64,000 nt of DNA from Mytilus edulis (GCF_963676685.1 NC_092347.1:86182592-86246591); one strand, 5' to 3'; positions 12,425 to 24,599 are shown, counted from the first letter of the stretch. Notes: generated by a model from the sequence alone, not told the origin. Made by a program: numbers and translations.

Positions 12425-12980
12425 ATATATAAATATACTAAATAAATAAATGATTTGGAAAATACATTGAAGGTATAAAAAGTCATGAGAATTCCGAATG
12501 CAATTAGGTTATATCCGGGCACTCTGGTCCTAAACCTTGGTTCCGTCTGGGTTTTTTGGTTCTGAACCTTGGTTCTTTGGTTCGAAACCATGGTAACTGG
12601 TTCAACATCCGGGTTGTTTGGTTAAGGCAACCCAACTTCTTGGTTCCATCTGGGTTCTATTCTAGATCATTCTAATGTTCCCGTTGAACATAACAGAAGA
12701 AAACCGCAAGTCTCCGAATAAAAAGGTAAAGTAGGTCAAAGACGCTAAAATTATTTTATAACATTAAACATTTTAGCATCGACGGTAAAGGAAGCTATAA
12801 GGTATTTATCTTCTCATTTTAATTATTTTGATAAGGAAACTAGATAAAAATAAAGCATCGTATAGATTTTTAAAACAAACCGAAGTATACAGTACATCGA
12901 ACATCCTTTTATTTAATTAAGTCGTTTTGTTTTATTTTTTTTTCCTTTACTCATCCCTTACTTACGTAAATATGTCTAGA

Positions 12981-13125
12981 CAGTGGCGGATCCAGAACTT
13001 TTCTTAAGGGAGGCCCGCTCCAGTCATGCTTCAATGATTCCCTATATAATCAAACAAAATTTTCCCACGAAAAGGACAAGGCAGCCCCCCCCCCCCCCCC
13101 CCCCCCCCCCTTGGATCCGTCTTTG
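12981..13125. mobile_element. CAGTGGCGGATCC-family MITE, copy 2 (subtype B)
   Basis: Starts CAGTGGCGGATCCAGAAC, ends GGATCCGTCTTTG and is flanked by the duplication CTAGA. The interior (CCAGTCATGCTTCAATGAT) matches the copy at 63818..63976. It contains a long C homopolymer. Confidence 0.87.
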
Positions 13126-13762
13126 CTAGAAGTTTTAAAACCACCCAATTAGAACATGTTGTTTATATGGCTAACGATATATGCATCTACCCACTTGACC
13201 AGTTGACGACTTGCATATATATTTAATTGCACATTTATTATCAAGTTCGACTGAATTTTGTTTAATGGCTTTTTAATAATGTCAGATTAGTCAGAAATAG
13301 ATGTGAAGTATATGTAACAAATCTTTTTGTTCAAAACAGAATGTTAAAAGACATATAAAGGAAAGTGATGATTAATAAGTTGGTAAGCTAAATAATTAGT
13401 TGGAAAAAAAGTTATAAAATATAAAAAAATGTATAATTATGTACAATAAATTTGTCAAATTTGATACTCATTCAGTCATTGTGAAGGGCATGTATATAAT
13501 CATTCGGCCAAAAAGAAAGAAATCAAAATTAAGATTAATTATTTTTATAATAAAACTATGTGTACATGTGTTAATGACAGTGCTAGTGAGATGTGTATCA
13601 CCAGCAGAATAGTCAGAACTTCTGTGTTGGCGCCATGATTTAGGGGCATAAAGAGTTACACTAGTCCGTCTGTCCCGAACGTCCCATAAAAACGGGTTCC
13701 GCTCTCCTAACTTTAGTTTGCCTCAAACAAATACTACAAAACTTATACACACTATATAAAAG

Positions 13763-14367
13763 AAGCTGGTGCATGAGTGCCAATTAGAACTCTCCACAAG
13801 AGACTAAATGACACAGAAATTAACAATTATACAATGTAGCCTAGGTCACCACACGGTCTTCAACAATGAGCAAGGTTCATACCGCAAAGTCAGCTATTAA
13901 AGGTCCCGACATGACAATGTAAAACAATTCAAACGAGAAAACAAACGGTCTAATTTATGTACAAAAAATAAACGAAAAACAAAATAGGCACGTGCATATA
14001 AAATAAGGCGGGGTTAAACATGTTAGCGGGATCCCAACCCTCCCCTTATGTGGCATGAGTGCCAATGAGAACTCTCCACAAAAGACCAGATGACACAAAC
14101 ACTAACAACTATAGGTCATATACAGCTTTCAACAATGAGCAAAGTCAATACCGCATATAGTCAGCAATAAAAGGCACTGAAATGACATTGTAAAACAATA
14201 TTCAAACGAGAAAATAAACGAACAAATTTATGTACAAAAAATGAACGAAAAAAAGTATGTAACAAATAAAAAACGACATTCATTGAATTACAGGCTCCTG
14301 ACTTACCAGGCACATACATACCGAATAAGGCGGGGTTGAACATGTAAGCGGGATCCCCACCTCAACA
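13763..14367 (+). repeat. Dispersed repeat family A, two tandem copies
   Basis: Two successive copies (about 13763..14051 and 14051..14367) share ATGAGTGCCAAT-AGAACTC, CAACAATGAGCAA, TAAAAGGC-C-GA-ATGAC and AAGGCGGGGTTAAACATG. This is an abundant mussel repeat in my memory. The second copy keeps the longer 3' part. No coding potential. Confidence 0.8.
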
Positions 14368-15149
14368 CAAAATCAAAATTTTTAAGTGTCACTTTTACGG
14401 TTTAAGGGTTATCATGTCCCTTTAAAAACATAAGAAGTGCTGACTCTTTCGTTTCCTTTCTCTTAAATAAGTCTGACTCAATCAAATGTTAGGAACCTTA
14501 TACGCGATTCACATTACCCCATAAAACAGATCTATTAAGTTCGATATTGGGTCCCGATGGCGTCACTGTTCATGAGTTTTTAGATGTAAAAAGTTGTGGT
14601 ACGAGTACCAATGATACAAATGTCAACCCGGAGCCTTGAGTTAGGAAAATTGCTAAATCTATTGTTTCCGTTTTTGAACTTTAATTTGTCTCAACCAAAT
14701 GTTTTGAAACTTATTCACAATGCTTATGGTCACAAAACGGTCAAAATTACGCGAATCTATATGTGAAAGTTTACTAATTTTTTTTCACAAGCAGGTCATT
14801 TTTTTTTCAGGATCTCGGTGCAGTTTGGTAACAGCCAGTGAGATTTCAAGTTAAATGTGACCAACTTAACAAAGTGTTTCACTAGATTGAGCTCTCTGTC
14901 TAAGTGTACTTTATATGTTCTCAGCATTGAGTTCAGTTTATTGATATGCGTATACCTTCTGTGTGAATTTTTATGATGTAAAAGCAGACTATCCATACCT
15001 ACATGTCCATGAAATGAAATCTAAGGTAAAATGATTGAAACATTTTGCATTATCTATCACAACTTGCAGCACACGATGCTACTGAATCAGTAAATTTTCT
15101 TACTTGATATTCACGGAAATTAAAGGAGTTAGTTTCATCCGAACCAAAC

Positions 15150-15200
15150 ATTCTTAAAAATTGAGAATGGAAATGTGGAATGTGTAAAAGAGACAGTAAC
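15150..15200 (-). repeat. Dispersed repeat family B interrupted by E1 (left piece)
   Basis: AATTGAGAATGGAAATGTGG then GTGTAAAAGAGACA, the reverse-strand start of family B. It resumes after E1 at 21672 (AAGAGCAGAAAGC, then CACTAATGGGTCC), which fits the family consensus across the insertion. Confidence 0.7.
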
Positions 15201-15235
15201 CTACGGAAGCCGATAAGGGCCATTCAAAAAAAAAA

Positions 15236-15435
15236 TTTATGTCGTAATTACGACATAGCATGTCGTAATTTCGACATAACATGTCGTTATTACGACATCG
15301 CTATGTCGTTATTTCGACATAACATGTCGTTATAACGACATCGCTATGTCGTAATTTCGACATATCATGTCGTTAAACGACATCGCTATGTCGTAATTTC
15401 GACATATCATGTCGTAATAACGACATCGCTATATA
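15236..15435. repeat. Left palindrome array of E1
   Basis: About ten back-to-back copies of the self-complementary unit ATGTCGTAATTACGACAT or close variants (TTTCGA, TTATAA or TTATTA centres) are separated by short AT-rich linkers such as AGC or CGCT. Each unit can form a hairpin, and the array as a whole can fold on itself. The right arm carries a mirrored set. Confidence 0.9.
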
Positions 15436-15847
15436 TAAAAAAATATGTCTTATGATTGCCAAGAGACTAAATGACACAGAAATTAACAACTATAGGTCAT
15501 CATAATGCCCCCAATAATTAGAAAAGCCCCACATAGTCATCTATAAAAGAGGGAGGAAAGATACCAGAGGGAGAGCCCCCGAAATGCTGTGTGGCAGACA
15601 GTGTTATTAATTAATTATTAGCTCCCTTGGTAAAATCCAAATTTCATATTTAATGTATTTCATTGTTAAATAATTTACATGAAGCTTAATAAGTACATAT
15701 TTGTTAATTGCATAGACTTTGCTATTTGAATTCATTGGTTAAAGATATTTATTTATATTGTAAAGTTTAATATTTGCATCGTCGCAAAATCTTTGGTTAC
15801 CTTCTTTGAATAGATTCAGTGAGAAACTTATATATTTTATAGATCCC

Positions 15848-18050
15848 ATGCAATTACATCGACCGTGTATGTTAGGAATAGGAAAGTCGAACGCACCTTT
15901 GAGTGGCAAGGACGTTAATTTTGTCAATGAAAACTTTTCTAAATATATGGTGAAAACTTGGATTACCAGTATTCTTTCCCATGTATTTGCGGAGGAACTT
16001 ACTAGTTTAAAGTAAGTGTTGCTACATTGTTTAATAATTCGCTTGTCCATTTTCACAAAGACACTTTTTAAAGATATGTGCTGTCGACCTAGATATTAAC
16101 CTGAACTAGTTGTATTACAGTAAACATGGATAAATTACCTGCTTATTTAGTAAAATCGATAGACAATGCATGTAGTCATGCGCGTAGCTACGTTTACGTC
16201 AAAACGCCCGGGCGTACACTTGAATTTGGTAAAACAAAATATTTTCATCTAGATATTATTAAAAGAATGGGTTAACAGTACATCAACCGTCTAAGATTTT
16301 CTTCAATTGCTTGTAATTTCGAATAAAAATGACAAAATTGGTGTCATATTTATATATTTGTTCATTTTCTGTCAAAGTCTAAATCTACCGTGATTTCTAT
16401 ACTCGCTTTCCTTTTTTAAAGCAATTCCTTATGTACTTAGATTTGAAATGTGATTTGCATTTATTTTTCATTATAAATGTATAGATGTAGGTTCAGTATG
16501 TGGTTAAAGTTTTAATATATCAATAACTTTGTCAAACTATAGTATGATTTTACGATAGCTGGACAAAAACTGTTAATGGTCAAAAGAGTATCCAGCGCAT
16601 CATGACGAAATCATATATGATGAATTTTCCCGTAATTTATGAATGTTTAAAAGGATTTTCTTGAAATATTTACATTCTGAGGTTAAAACTTGGTGCATAT
16701 AAATTATTTGTAAAACCGTGGTCAAAGTTAATGAAACTTTCTTGGAGGAAAACGCGTATAGAGCAAGAATATTTCCATCCTGGTAATTATGATGTCGAGT
16801 TAATTTACATGATAAATTTATAAACCTCCATATTTTGTCATGAAACTTGTGCAGAAATTAAATGAAAATATTTGATTTGTTTAAATCATGTAATGGACTA
16901 ATAAATGAGTAAACTTTTCGCGGGGAGAAATTTCAGGCGAGAACCAGGGTTTCTATCTACACATTTTAATATTGCACCTGAACAACTCAGAAAATTAATC
17001 ATTTCATGTTCATTTACGATTCTAAATAAACAATGAATAGATTAAACATAAAAAATAACCATTGTGAATCTAAAGAATGTTGTTATTGATATGAGTTTTC
17101 AATAACAGGAATGGTATGTCATTCCCAATAACTTTAAAACTTCCAAAGGCGTAGCACCCGCTCATTTACTACCAGCTGGTTCATTGGCCTGGATCCAATA
17201 CGGCCTTTAGGCCCTGACCGAGGTTCGGGCGTACACTTGAATATGACCTAGCTACGCCACTGGTAGTTTGTTTAGTAAAATAACATTTACAATACATGGC
17301 GATGAAAATAAAGCGAGGATTTCTATAATGTTTGGACAAAGTGAGGATAAAAACAATAAACGTAAATCTCAATCTATGGAACGCAGGAATAACATTAGAA
17401 TGTTGAATTTCATACAGAAAGTTACCAAAGATAATGAAAATATAACAACAAACGAAAGTCAAGCTACTGAAATTATTCAATGTGATCAATTGATGGAACT
17501 CGAAAATGAAAATGTACGGAGCGCCGAAACTGCAACCGTAATGGACAATATTGCGCATGAATTACCGGAAAACGGCACAATGTTTTCAGATAAACATTTA
17601 CATAAGAATTCACCTAAGAAAAGTAAGAAAACTACAAAAAGGAAAGGATCAATAGACAATGTCGATCAAAATTTATTGGAAAATGTAAAACAAAGTAGAA
17701 ATGAAAGAAAATTGCCAACACAAAAAGATGATGAATCTGATGATGACGATATATTAGTTGGAATTGATGACGTTATTTCTAAAGTTGTGATCAAGAAAAG
17801 TAGATTATTGCCAGATAAACTAATAGCAAAATTGAAAGGAACCGGTAAAATTATACGGTATGATAGGGAACTTGACAATACAATAGAAGTGTGTTCAATT
17901 GATGATGATTACCATACATTTAAGAAAAATGTAGAACAAGACTTTGGTGATGTGAGAGACTATGAATTTCGTCCAGACGATACGGACGAAAAAGTTGAGT
18001 TAATGGCCAGATTTGCATTTGACAATGAACTGTTTACTTTGCTGAAATGA
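15848..18050 (+). CDS. Predicted two-exon protein carried by E1, function unknown
   Basis: Exon 1 is 15848..16011, from ATG (MQLHRPCMLGIGKS) to a strong donor GTAAGT, leaving two bases of a split codon. Exon 2 is 17276..18050 (acceptor TTTGTTTAG, stop TGA at 18048), whose frame needs exactly one leading base, so the join keeps frame. The predicted protein is about 312 residues. It has a basic nuclear-localisation-like block (SKKTTKRKG), an acidic run (DDESDDDD) and a C-terminal region rich in Asp and Glu. No known domain is recognised. It begins at the inner edge of the left TIR and lies wholly inside E1, so it is probably an element-encoded accessory or DNA-binding protein. Without exon 1, the first ATG of exon 2 is at 17328. 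AATAAA signals follow at about 18468 and 18609. Confidence 0.5.
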
Positions 18051-18321
18051 ATATTGTTGTAAATAATTTTATTTTTTAGCATACAGAAATACTAGTTTTT
18101 GTTCAATTTGAAAAGATAAGTCTTTGGTTAATAACTTATGCGACTGATTTAAAAATTTTGAATATGTGAAGGAATTGGAACTCCATCCGCATATATTGTT
18201 TTATTTTATTCATCTTGCATAACCGTTTTGACTAAAATCACTGTTTACAGAATCGAATACGAATCATTAAGTCTTATTTGATAAGAGATAGTATTTTGTT
18301 GGATCAAATTGAAAAAAATTA

Positions 18322-18354
<33 letters not shown>

Positions 18355-18654
18355 AAGGAAAAAAAAGACATATTTTAAAAGTAAATACATGTATATAAAG
18401 TATATAACTGTAAATATAAATGGATATTTTGAAAGAAATATATAAAGTATATAACAGTAATGATGAATAAATACTATCAAAGTAAATAGATAAAGTCTAT
18501 TACTGTCAAAATAAATGGATATTTAAAAATGTGATCATAATGTATATAAATGTGTGTATAAGGAATTGCTATGTGTGTATATGATAATTGTATGTATGAA
18601 GTATGATGAATAAAGATAAAAAAAATTCATTCCTACCAAGGCAAGTCAAGCTAT

Positions 18655-20846
18655 ACATCTCCCTACAAATAAGTGCAAACTTCAAGGCTCTTTGTAATAA
18701 GATTGAATTGAAGTATTGATTGCTCTATTTCTACTTTCAAACGTTGGGCACGATGATCCTACAACGCCTAGGATTTAAAACAGAATCTTCGAAATTTCAT
18801 CCGCAAAACAATTTTAAAATAAAAATAAAAATGTTAGAAAACACGAAACAATATTGTAACAAATTCAGTATATGTTTTAAATTATGTTTTTACATGATCA
18901 TATACTTAGTAATATCTAGTTTATTTGAGGATTAAAATAAGAAAGCTATGTGAAAAAAACGGATGTCCAACGTTACATTTATGAAAAACTGTTTTAACTC
19001 TTATGTATAGTGATCCTATTTCTTATTCTCTGATCTTCTTGATTCTTGGCAGGAGCAACGACATGTGTTGGTTCTCTGTGCCGTTAAAGCCGTTATTTTG
19101 CCAAATTTCATTTGACTCGGTGGCTGCATATTAAGCTGCAATAAGAAAAATGTCCAACGACGTTTTTCATTAACTCAACGACTGAAAGTGAATTTTATAA
19201 GTAGATATAGCAGAAAATGAATAAAAAGAGTAAGACAATAATAATATCTAACAAAAGTACAAATATTTGCCTCGTGTGAGTTCAAATATTGCTGATTCAA
19301 TAAAATCTTCTCTACACAGTCGTTTTTCAAACGGTAGCCATTTTGTCCAAGTTGATATTTCATTTTTCAAAGCAGTTAACGCCTATTTTTTATAATTGAT
19401 AAAAACAAAAGTTAGATACACGAAGAGTAAAAAATGCCAAGATTCTTTTCTTATTACCTACATATTTGGGTCTTAAAGGAATAAAATGCTTCCACACATT
19501 ACAAAACGGTAGCCAATTTGTCCAAACGTCTGAAAACGTCTAAAATCCTAAAGACGCTAATTTCCGACGTTACATGTGCTAAAGTTTCAATTAATGTTCA
19601 TGATAATTAAAACATATCGTGTTATGAAATTTGGAAAAAGAGGTTGATGATTGCTGCCGAAAAAAAAAAAGAATAGTGCATGTTGCTATAGACTCCGCCC
19701 GGGGACATAGGTTCGACACAGGTTAAATTTTGCAATTTTTATTAATCGTTTATAGCTTTTAACGATTTATTTAAAAGAATTGGGAAATAGGGAAAACATC
19801 CCATTACATGAACTTCGTCCAACTTTTGCAAAGACAAATTGGAGACACCAAGACAGTCCTCTAAATGTAAAATGCGATTTGAAATTTATGTTACGGAAGT
19901 ACTCCGAAATAGATCATTTAAAGTCGTCACTTCAGTAAGGTGCAATCACCAATATTAAAAGACTTAATACCAGTTCACGGAATGTTTTACTTCGCGATTT
20001 GTCCTGCTATTCATGTTATAACGGTCGTGATGAAAATAATTCCTGTACTAGCGAAGCCGGAACTTTTCATCAATATAAACTTGTGCATGAAATGGAGGTA
20101 ATTGAAAGACGAATCCCAAACGGCAACGAAAACCGTTTCATCGAATTAATAAATACCCGGGATTATATTTGCCGTTTTCGCGGACGATCCAGGAGTAGAT
20201 TACTATATTTTAGAATGTATATCAGAAGTTAAACGCTATAGATGACTTGGGAAATAATTCTCAAGCCAAGGTTCAAGTAATTGAAGGGGTGTATTTCGAC
20301 AACTTATGTGCCAGGGAAAATACAATTCTATTCAAATTTAACCAAGGATAAAAATGTTCGATTTACTTGCAGAGTGTCAGATATATTTGTATTGGTTGAA
20401 TTAAGATATAGAAATTTTACAATGACAGATGATATGCACCTTGAAAGTTAAACATCCTATGATAAAACAAAAATATGGAAAACCGTATACATGTACTTCC
20501 GTCCCATCTTTCCTTCCTACATTACTTGCGACAGTACTGCATTTTTAGTTGAAATAACTTAAAGGGTAAACATTATTAAATCGATTTCCACAACTCGAGG
20601 TAATTTTTGATAAAATGACTTCACAAAACGAACAGAACCAGAATCAACCAACAATATAAAAAACCGAATAAAACTTGCAAAAATTAAACGAAGTCAAAAA
20701 CCCTCTTAGACGCCGCATGTTAAAGTGTAACGTCGTGTTGTAGGAATGTCGTGCCCAACGTTTGAAAGTAGAAATAGAGCTATCAATACTTCAATTCAAT
20801 CTTATTACAAGAAGCCATGTAGTTTGCGCTTATATAGGGAGATGGA
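18655..20846. mobile_element. Inner inverted-repeat pair inside E1
   Basis: Sequence 18655..18772 is repeated in inverted orientation at about 20734..20846. Both contain TTGTAATAAGATTGAATTG and the CAAACGTTGGGCACGA block. The arms are imperfect, with several substitutions and small gaps, so they are older than the outer TIRs or fast-decaying. They enclose about 2 kb including the frameshifted Cys-rich ORF. This could be a nested element or an internal rearrangement; no target duplication was found. Confidence 0.55.
19812..20232 (+). pseudogene. Frameshifted Cys-rich element ORF inside E1
   Basis: Two overlapping open frames form one broken reading frame. The first (19812..19958) reads FKVVTSVRCNHQY near its end and then stops. 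The second (19939..20232) continues with SRNVLLRDLSCYSCYNGRDE and a further Cys. The first stop lies just beyond the overlap, as expected for one small indel near 19950. From memory, mollusc and cnidarian element-encoded proteins have a similar tail (His-Gln, then RDLSC, then a C-x-x-C pair), but I could not check this. The downstream part ends in an Arg-rich segment. Most likely a dead C-terminal piece of a transposase or accessory protein. Confidence 0.45.
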
Positions 20847-21414
20847 ATGCTTGGCATGCAATGTCAGTCCTCATATATTTCCACGTCGTATTTCTTTATT
20901 ACAAACTTGTCTGGCTGTACAGCCTTTCCACGGCAGGTAATTTAAAATTCTGGGATTGGATTTTAAAAATATATAAGTTTCTCACTGAAGGTATCCAAAG
21001 AAGGTAACCAAAGATTTTGCGACGATGCAAATATTAAACTTTACAATATAAATAAAAATTCTTTAACCAATGAATTCAAATAGCAAAAGCTATGCAATTA
21101 ACAAATATATACTTATTAAGCTTCATGTAAATTATTTAGCAATGAAATACATTAAATATGAAATTTGGAGTTTTACCAAGGGAGCTAATAATTAATTAAT
21201 AACACTGTCTGCTACACAGCATTTCGGGGACTCTCCTTTTGGTATCTTTCCTCCCTCTTTTATAGCTGACTAATCGGGGGGCTTTTCTAATTATTGGGGC
21301 ATTAGGATGAGTGGATCGTAACCCTTGGCTAGCGAAAATGGGATGACCTATAGTTGTTAATTTCTGTGTCATTTAGTCTCTTGGCAATCATAATACATAT
21401 TCTTTTATATATAG

Positions 21415-21630
21415 CGATGTCGTTATTACGATATAGTGATGTCGTTATTACGACATGATATGTCGAAATTACGACATAGCGATGTCGTTATAACGACATG
21501 ATATGTCGAAATTACGACATAGCGATGTCGTTATAACGACATGTTATGTCGAAATTACGACATAGCGATGTCGTAATAACGACATGTTATGTCGAAATTA
21601 CGACATGCTATGTCGTAATTACGACATAAC
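21415..21630. repeat. Right palindrome array of E1
   Basis: This is the mirror image of the left array, with about ten copies of the same 18-bp palindrome and its variants ending at the outermost TIR sequence. Centre variants differ slightly from the left array, so the two ends have drifted independently while keeping the palindromes. Confidence 0.9.
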
Positions 21631-21715
21631 ATTTTTTTTTTGAATGGCCCTTATCGGCTTCCGTAGTAACCATGTCAAAAGAGCAGAAAGCAGTAAAAAG
21701 CCACTAATGGGTCCT

Positions 21716-21850
21716 CATAACTGACTATGCGGTATGGGCTTTGCTCATTTTTGAAGGCCGTACGGTGACCTATAATTGTCAATGTCTGTGTCATTTTGGT
21801 CTTTTGTGGATAGTTGTCTCATTGGCAATCATACCACATCATCTTTTTTA
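21716..21850 (-). repeat. Dispersed repeat family A, reverse copy beside E1
   Basis: Reads on the plus strand ATGCGGTATGGGCTTTGCTC to GGCAATCATACCACATCATC, the reverse complement of family A. Confidence 0.78.
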
Positions 21851-22000
21851 TATCTTCAACAAAGCGAGAAAATCCCTCGCCCAGAGGCGGGCTTCAGATG
21901 TCCCTTAATAAAATGTGTACCAGTTCAAACTCCAAATCATAAAATAAACTTACAATTAAAAACATACAAGACTAACAAAAACCAGAGACTCCTGACTTGA
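21850..22000 (-). repeat. Dispersed repeat family B, reverse fragment
   Basis: ATCTTCAACAAAGCGAGAAA, CCAGTTCAAACTCCAAATCA and ACTAACAAAAACCAGAGACT match the middle of family B in reverse. Confidence 0.65.
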
Positions 22001-23035
22001 CGTCAATGTAATCATACCAAGAGACACATCCAATATGCAAAGGTCAAGAGTCAAAAAGTCATAGTCTGGTAAAAAAAAACCCACAAAGCGGATTTTGAGA
22101 AAGGGTCATCGTGGTACACAAAACTAACAATATATCTATATATCTAATATATCTAAGAAGATGTGGTACGAGTGCCAATCATACAGTTAATTCTCCATTT
22201 AATTCAAACAAAATATACAAGTTTTACCTTAAGGGCAAAGGTCAAGCTCACATGAAGTTTCTCGTGCCAATAGACTCATCATCTTATGACAATACATCTA
22301 CATGCCACATATTCAGAAGCAAGGTCAATTGAAAATTATATTTTGAGGTGAAGGAAATATACCGAGGAACACACTGCAACATGATGACACACCCAACGTG
22401 CATACATGTAGGTCAGGAGTCAAAAGTCAAAGTCTGATCAAATGCTCCATGTAAAAAAATACACACAGCAGTCTTGCACGAAAGCTCATCATGGTACACG
22501 TAACAATGTCTTATGTCATGATGCACTACACATGCAAAATATAGAAAACCTAGGGCTGAGACAGAAACACAAGACATATAACTAAACTCAATTGAATAGT
22601 ACTTGTATTGCAGGTCACTACAATTGCCTTCAACAAAGAATATATACTCTCGCAACAATGCAAAGTTAAACCCGTCTTTCACTAAAGTTTGAGCAGGATT
22701 CTTTGCAACGATTATCTTACCACATATAATTGAGAATCGAGTCGTGCAGTTATGTCAATAAATTAAAACGGTAAGATTAGACATTAAAACACTAAAAACT
22801 AGGGTTTACCATTAATTTTTAACCCAACCATATGATAGTACTATGGTAAACTTATGGAAACACATGATACAGTCATGAAATTGAATATTTGAAATAGTAT
22901 GACCAGAAAAATACAAGACAGAGTTGTAAACAAAAGAAAGTAATGATACATATCGAATTTTTAATTTATTTATTTAAAATGTACGCTTGGGTTAAATAAT
23001 GGAAATTAACACTGTATATTTATATAAACGATCAA
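22000..23035. other. Gene-free stretch
   Basis: Contains two related segments (CAAAGGTCAAGAGTCAAAAA near 22040 and GGTCAGGAGTCAAAAGTCAA near 22410), each followed by a GGTACAC site, suggesting an old ~380-bp tandem duplication. No gene. Confidence 0.45.
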
Positions 23036-23038
23036 TCT

Positions 23039-23077
23039 TGTAAATAAATAAATAAATAAATATAAATAAATAAATAA

Positions 23078-23164
<87 letters not shown>
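23039..23164 (+). repeat. TAAA microsatellite
   Basis: About 126 bp of nearly pure TAAA units with two small interruptions. Confidence 0.95.
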
Positions 23165-23165
<1 letters not shown>

Positions 23166-23679
23166 CTTTATTTCAAGAGGATGATCCCATTAGTTAAAAC
23201 TAATCTTCCTGCCAGAGTCCTCAAAATAATAATAACATTTTTATAAGTACATAGAGTATTATAAAGTTATATTATACACAATATACAATTGTATTTAAAT
23301 AAAAATGATAAAGCATATTAATTTGCACAATTGATGAAAAATGTGTAACATTTTGTTTTAAAAGATCTCAAGCATGCATTATCTGCAAGATACTCTAACA
23401 TATAGTATGCACCAACATAGTGCGTAACCGGCTTGATTATTATGATATCATCAATGCTTTTCGTAAATATTACAGTAGCAACTATGATGCACTATTATCA
23501 ATGATTGCACCAAAAACATCGATAAGGATTTATACCGGCATGTTATATTTTGAAAAAGCCCCGTTTTCAGTTGTCTTGACATAGCATCAAAATCTTTAAA
23601 AAAAACTACCAATAAAAGTAACTTTCAAATTTCAACATTCCTTTAGTGTGAATGTATATAAAATCATTACTATGATGAC

Positions 23680-23930
23680 GGGTGGCACATGTGAAGCTGG
23701 ATCTGTTTACCATCCCGGAGCAACTGAGATAACCCTAAGTTTTTGGTGGGGCTCGTGTTACTCAGCCTTTAGTTTATATGTTGTGTTTTGTGTACTATTG
23801 TTTGTCCGTTTGTCTGTTTGTCTTTTGGTCTTTTTGGTCTTTTTTAGTCATGGTCTTGTCAGTTTATTTCCGACTTTTGAGTTTGAATGTTCCTTTGCTA
23901 TCTTTCGCCTATCTTTTAATGTTTTCTAAA
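23680..23930 (+). repeat. Dispersed repeat family C
   Basis: GGCACATGTGAAGCTGGATC to TTTCGCCTATCTTTTAATG, the same order as the 9770 copy. Open frame is artefactual. Confidence 0.75.
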
Positions 23931-24489
23931 CTATATAGTAAAACAACATACTGAATGAGTGACACTATTTTTAATATTATGAAATCAAATTCACGGCTGC
24001 TTGAAAGAGAGAAGAATTATGCGGCATGATAATAAAAGCAGTGTGGACAATTTAATTTTGAAAACTCTAGGTCATGACTACGACTAACTTGGTAAGAGCA
24101 CTGTGCAAAACTTATATCAATTTAGTCTACTAACTTGGCCCCACTAACTTCACGCCACTTGTTCCAGATCAATTCGTATTTATTGATTTTAAATTCGAGG
24201 AAATGTATTTGCTTTTTTGACGTTAATACCCGAAACTGCATACTTCAGTATTGTAATTGGGTGAGAAAGGCTTTGTATAGTGAGTGATTTTTTCAATTTT
24301 TGCATTCATATAAAGTGTATCCAAGTTTTTATTCTAGTTCCCGGGTTTCCTTATCGGTTGCTGTTCATACATTTTTGTCCCATTAGGATCATAAGGTTTC
24401 TTTTACGTTTTCTTTCCATTATATAAGAAAAGATACAACGAAAATCACCAATTCAGAACAACGCAACAAGATACACCACATCACTAATC

Positions 24490-24596
24490 GGGGGGGGGGG
24501 GGGGGGGGGGTATTCCGACCGGGGGTGGACGATCAATGCATTTGAATGGGGACATATAGTTGTAACCCACCTTTTAAAATGGCTGGATCCGCCCCT
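24490..24596. mobile_element. CAGTGGCGGATCC-family MITE, 5'-truncated copy
   Basis: Begins in a G homopolymer and ends GGCTGGATCCGCCCCTG. It shares the segment ATGCATTTGAATGGGG with the 43535 copy. The left terminus and target duplication are lost. Confidence 0.65.
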
Positions 24597-24599
24597 GGT

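Larger units (their letters stand above)
15202..21665. mobile_element. E1: 6.46-kb inverted-repeat DNA transposon with palindrome-packed ends
   Basis: The two ends are inverted copies beginning TACGGAAGCCGATAAGGGCC. They are flanked by a perfect 6-bp target duplication GTAACC at 15196..15201 and 21666..21671. The arms extend to about 15841 on the left and from about 20965 on the right (roughly 640 and 700 bp); the right arm has an extra insertion near 21309..21349. The flanks together rebuild an interrupted copy of the mussel repeat family B, so the element inserted into that older repeat. The interior holds a predicted two-exon gene (15848..18050), a decayed Cys-rich ORF (19812..20232) and an inner inverted-repeat pair. 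The superfamily is not identified. A 6-bp duplication is known for groups such as IS3EU, Dada and some hAT elements. Confidence 0.85.

Noticed and set aside
15202..21665. CRISPR array or bacterial mobile island because of regular short repeats
   Set aside because: Units are palindromes in mirrored arms with no variable spacers, and the setting is clearly eukaryotic.
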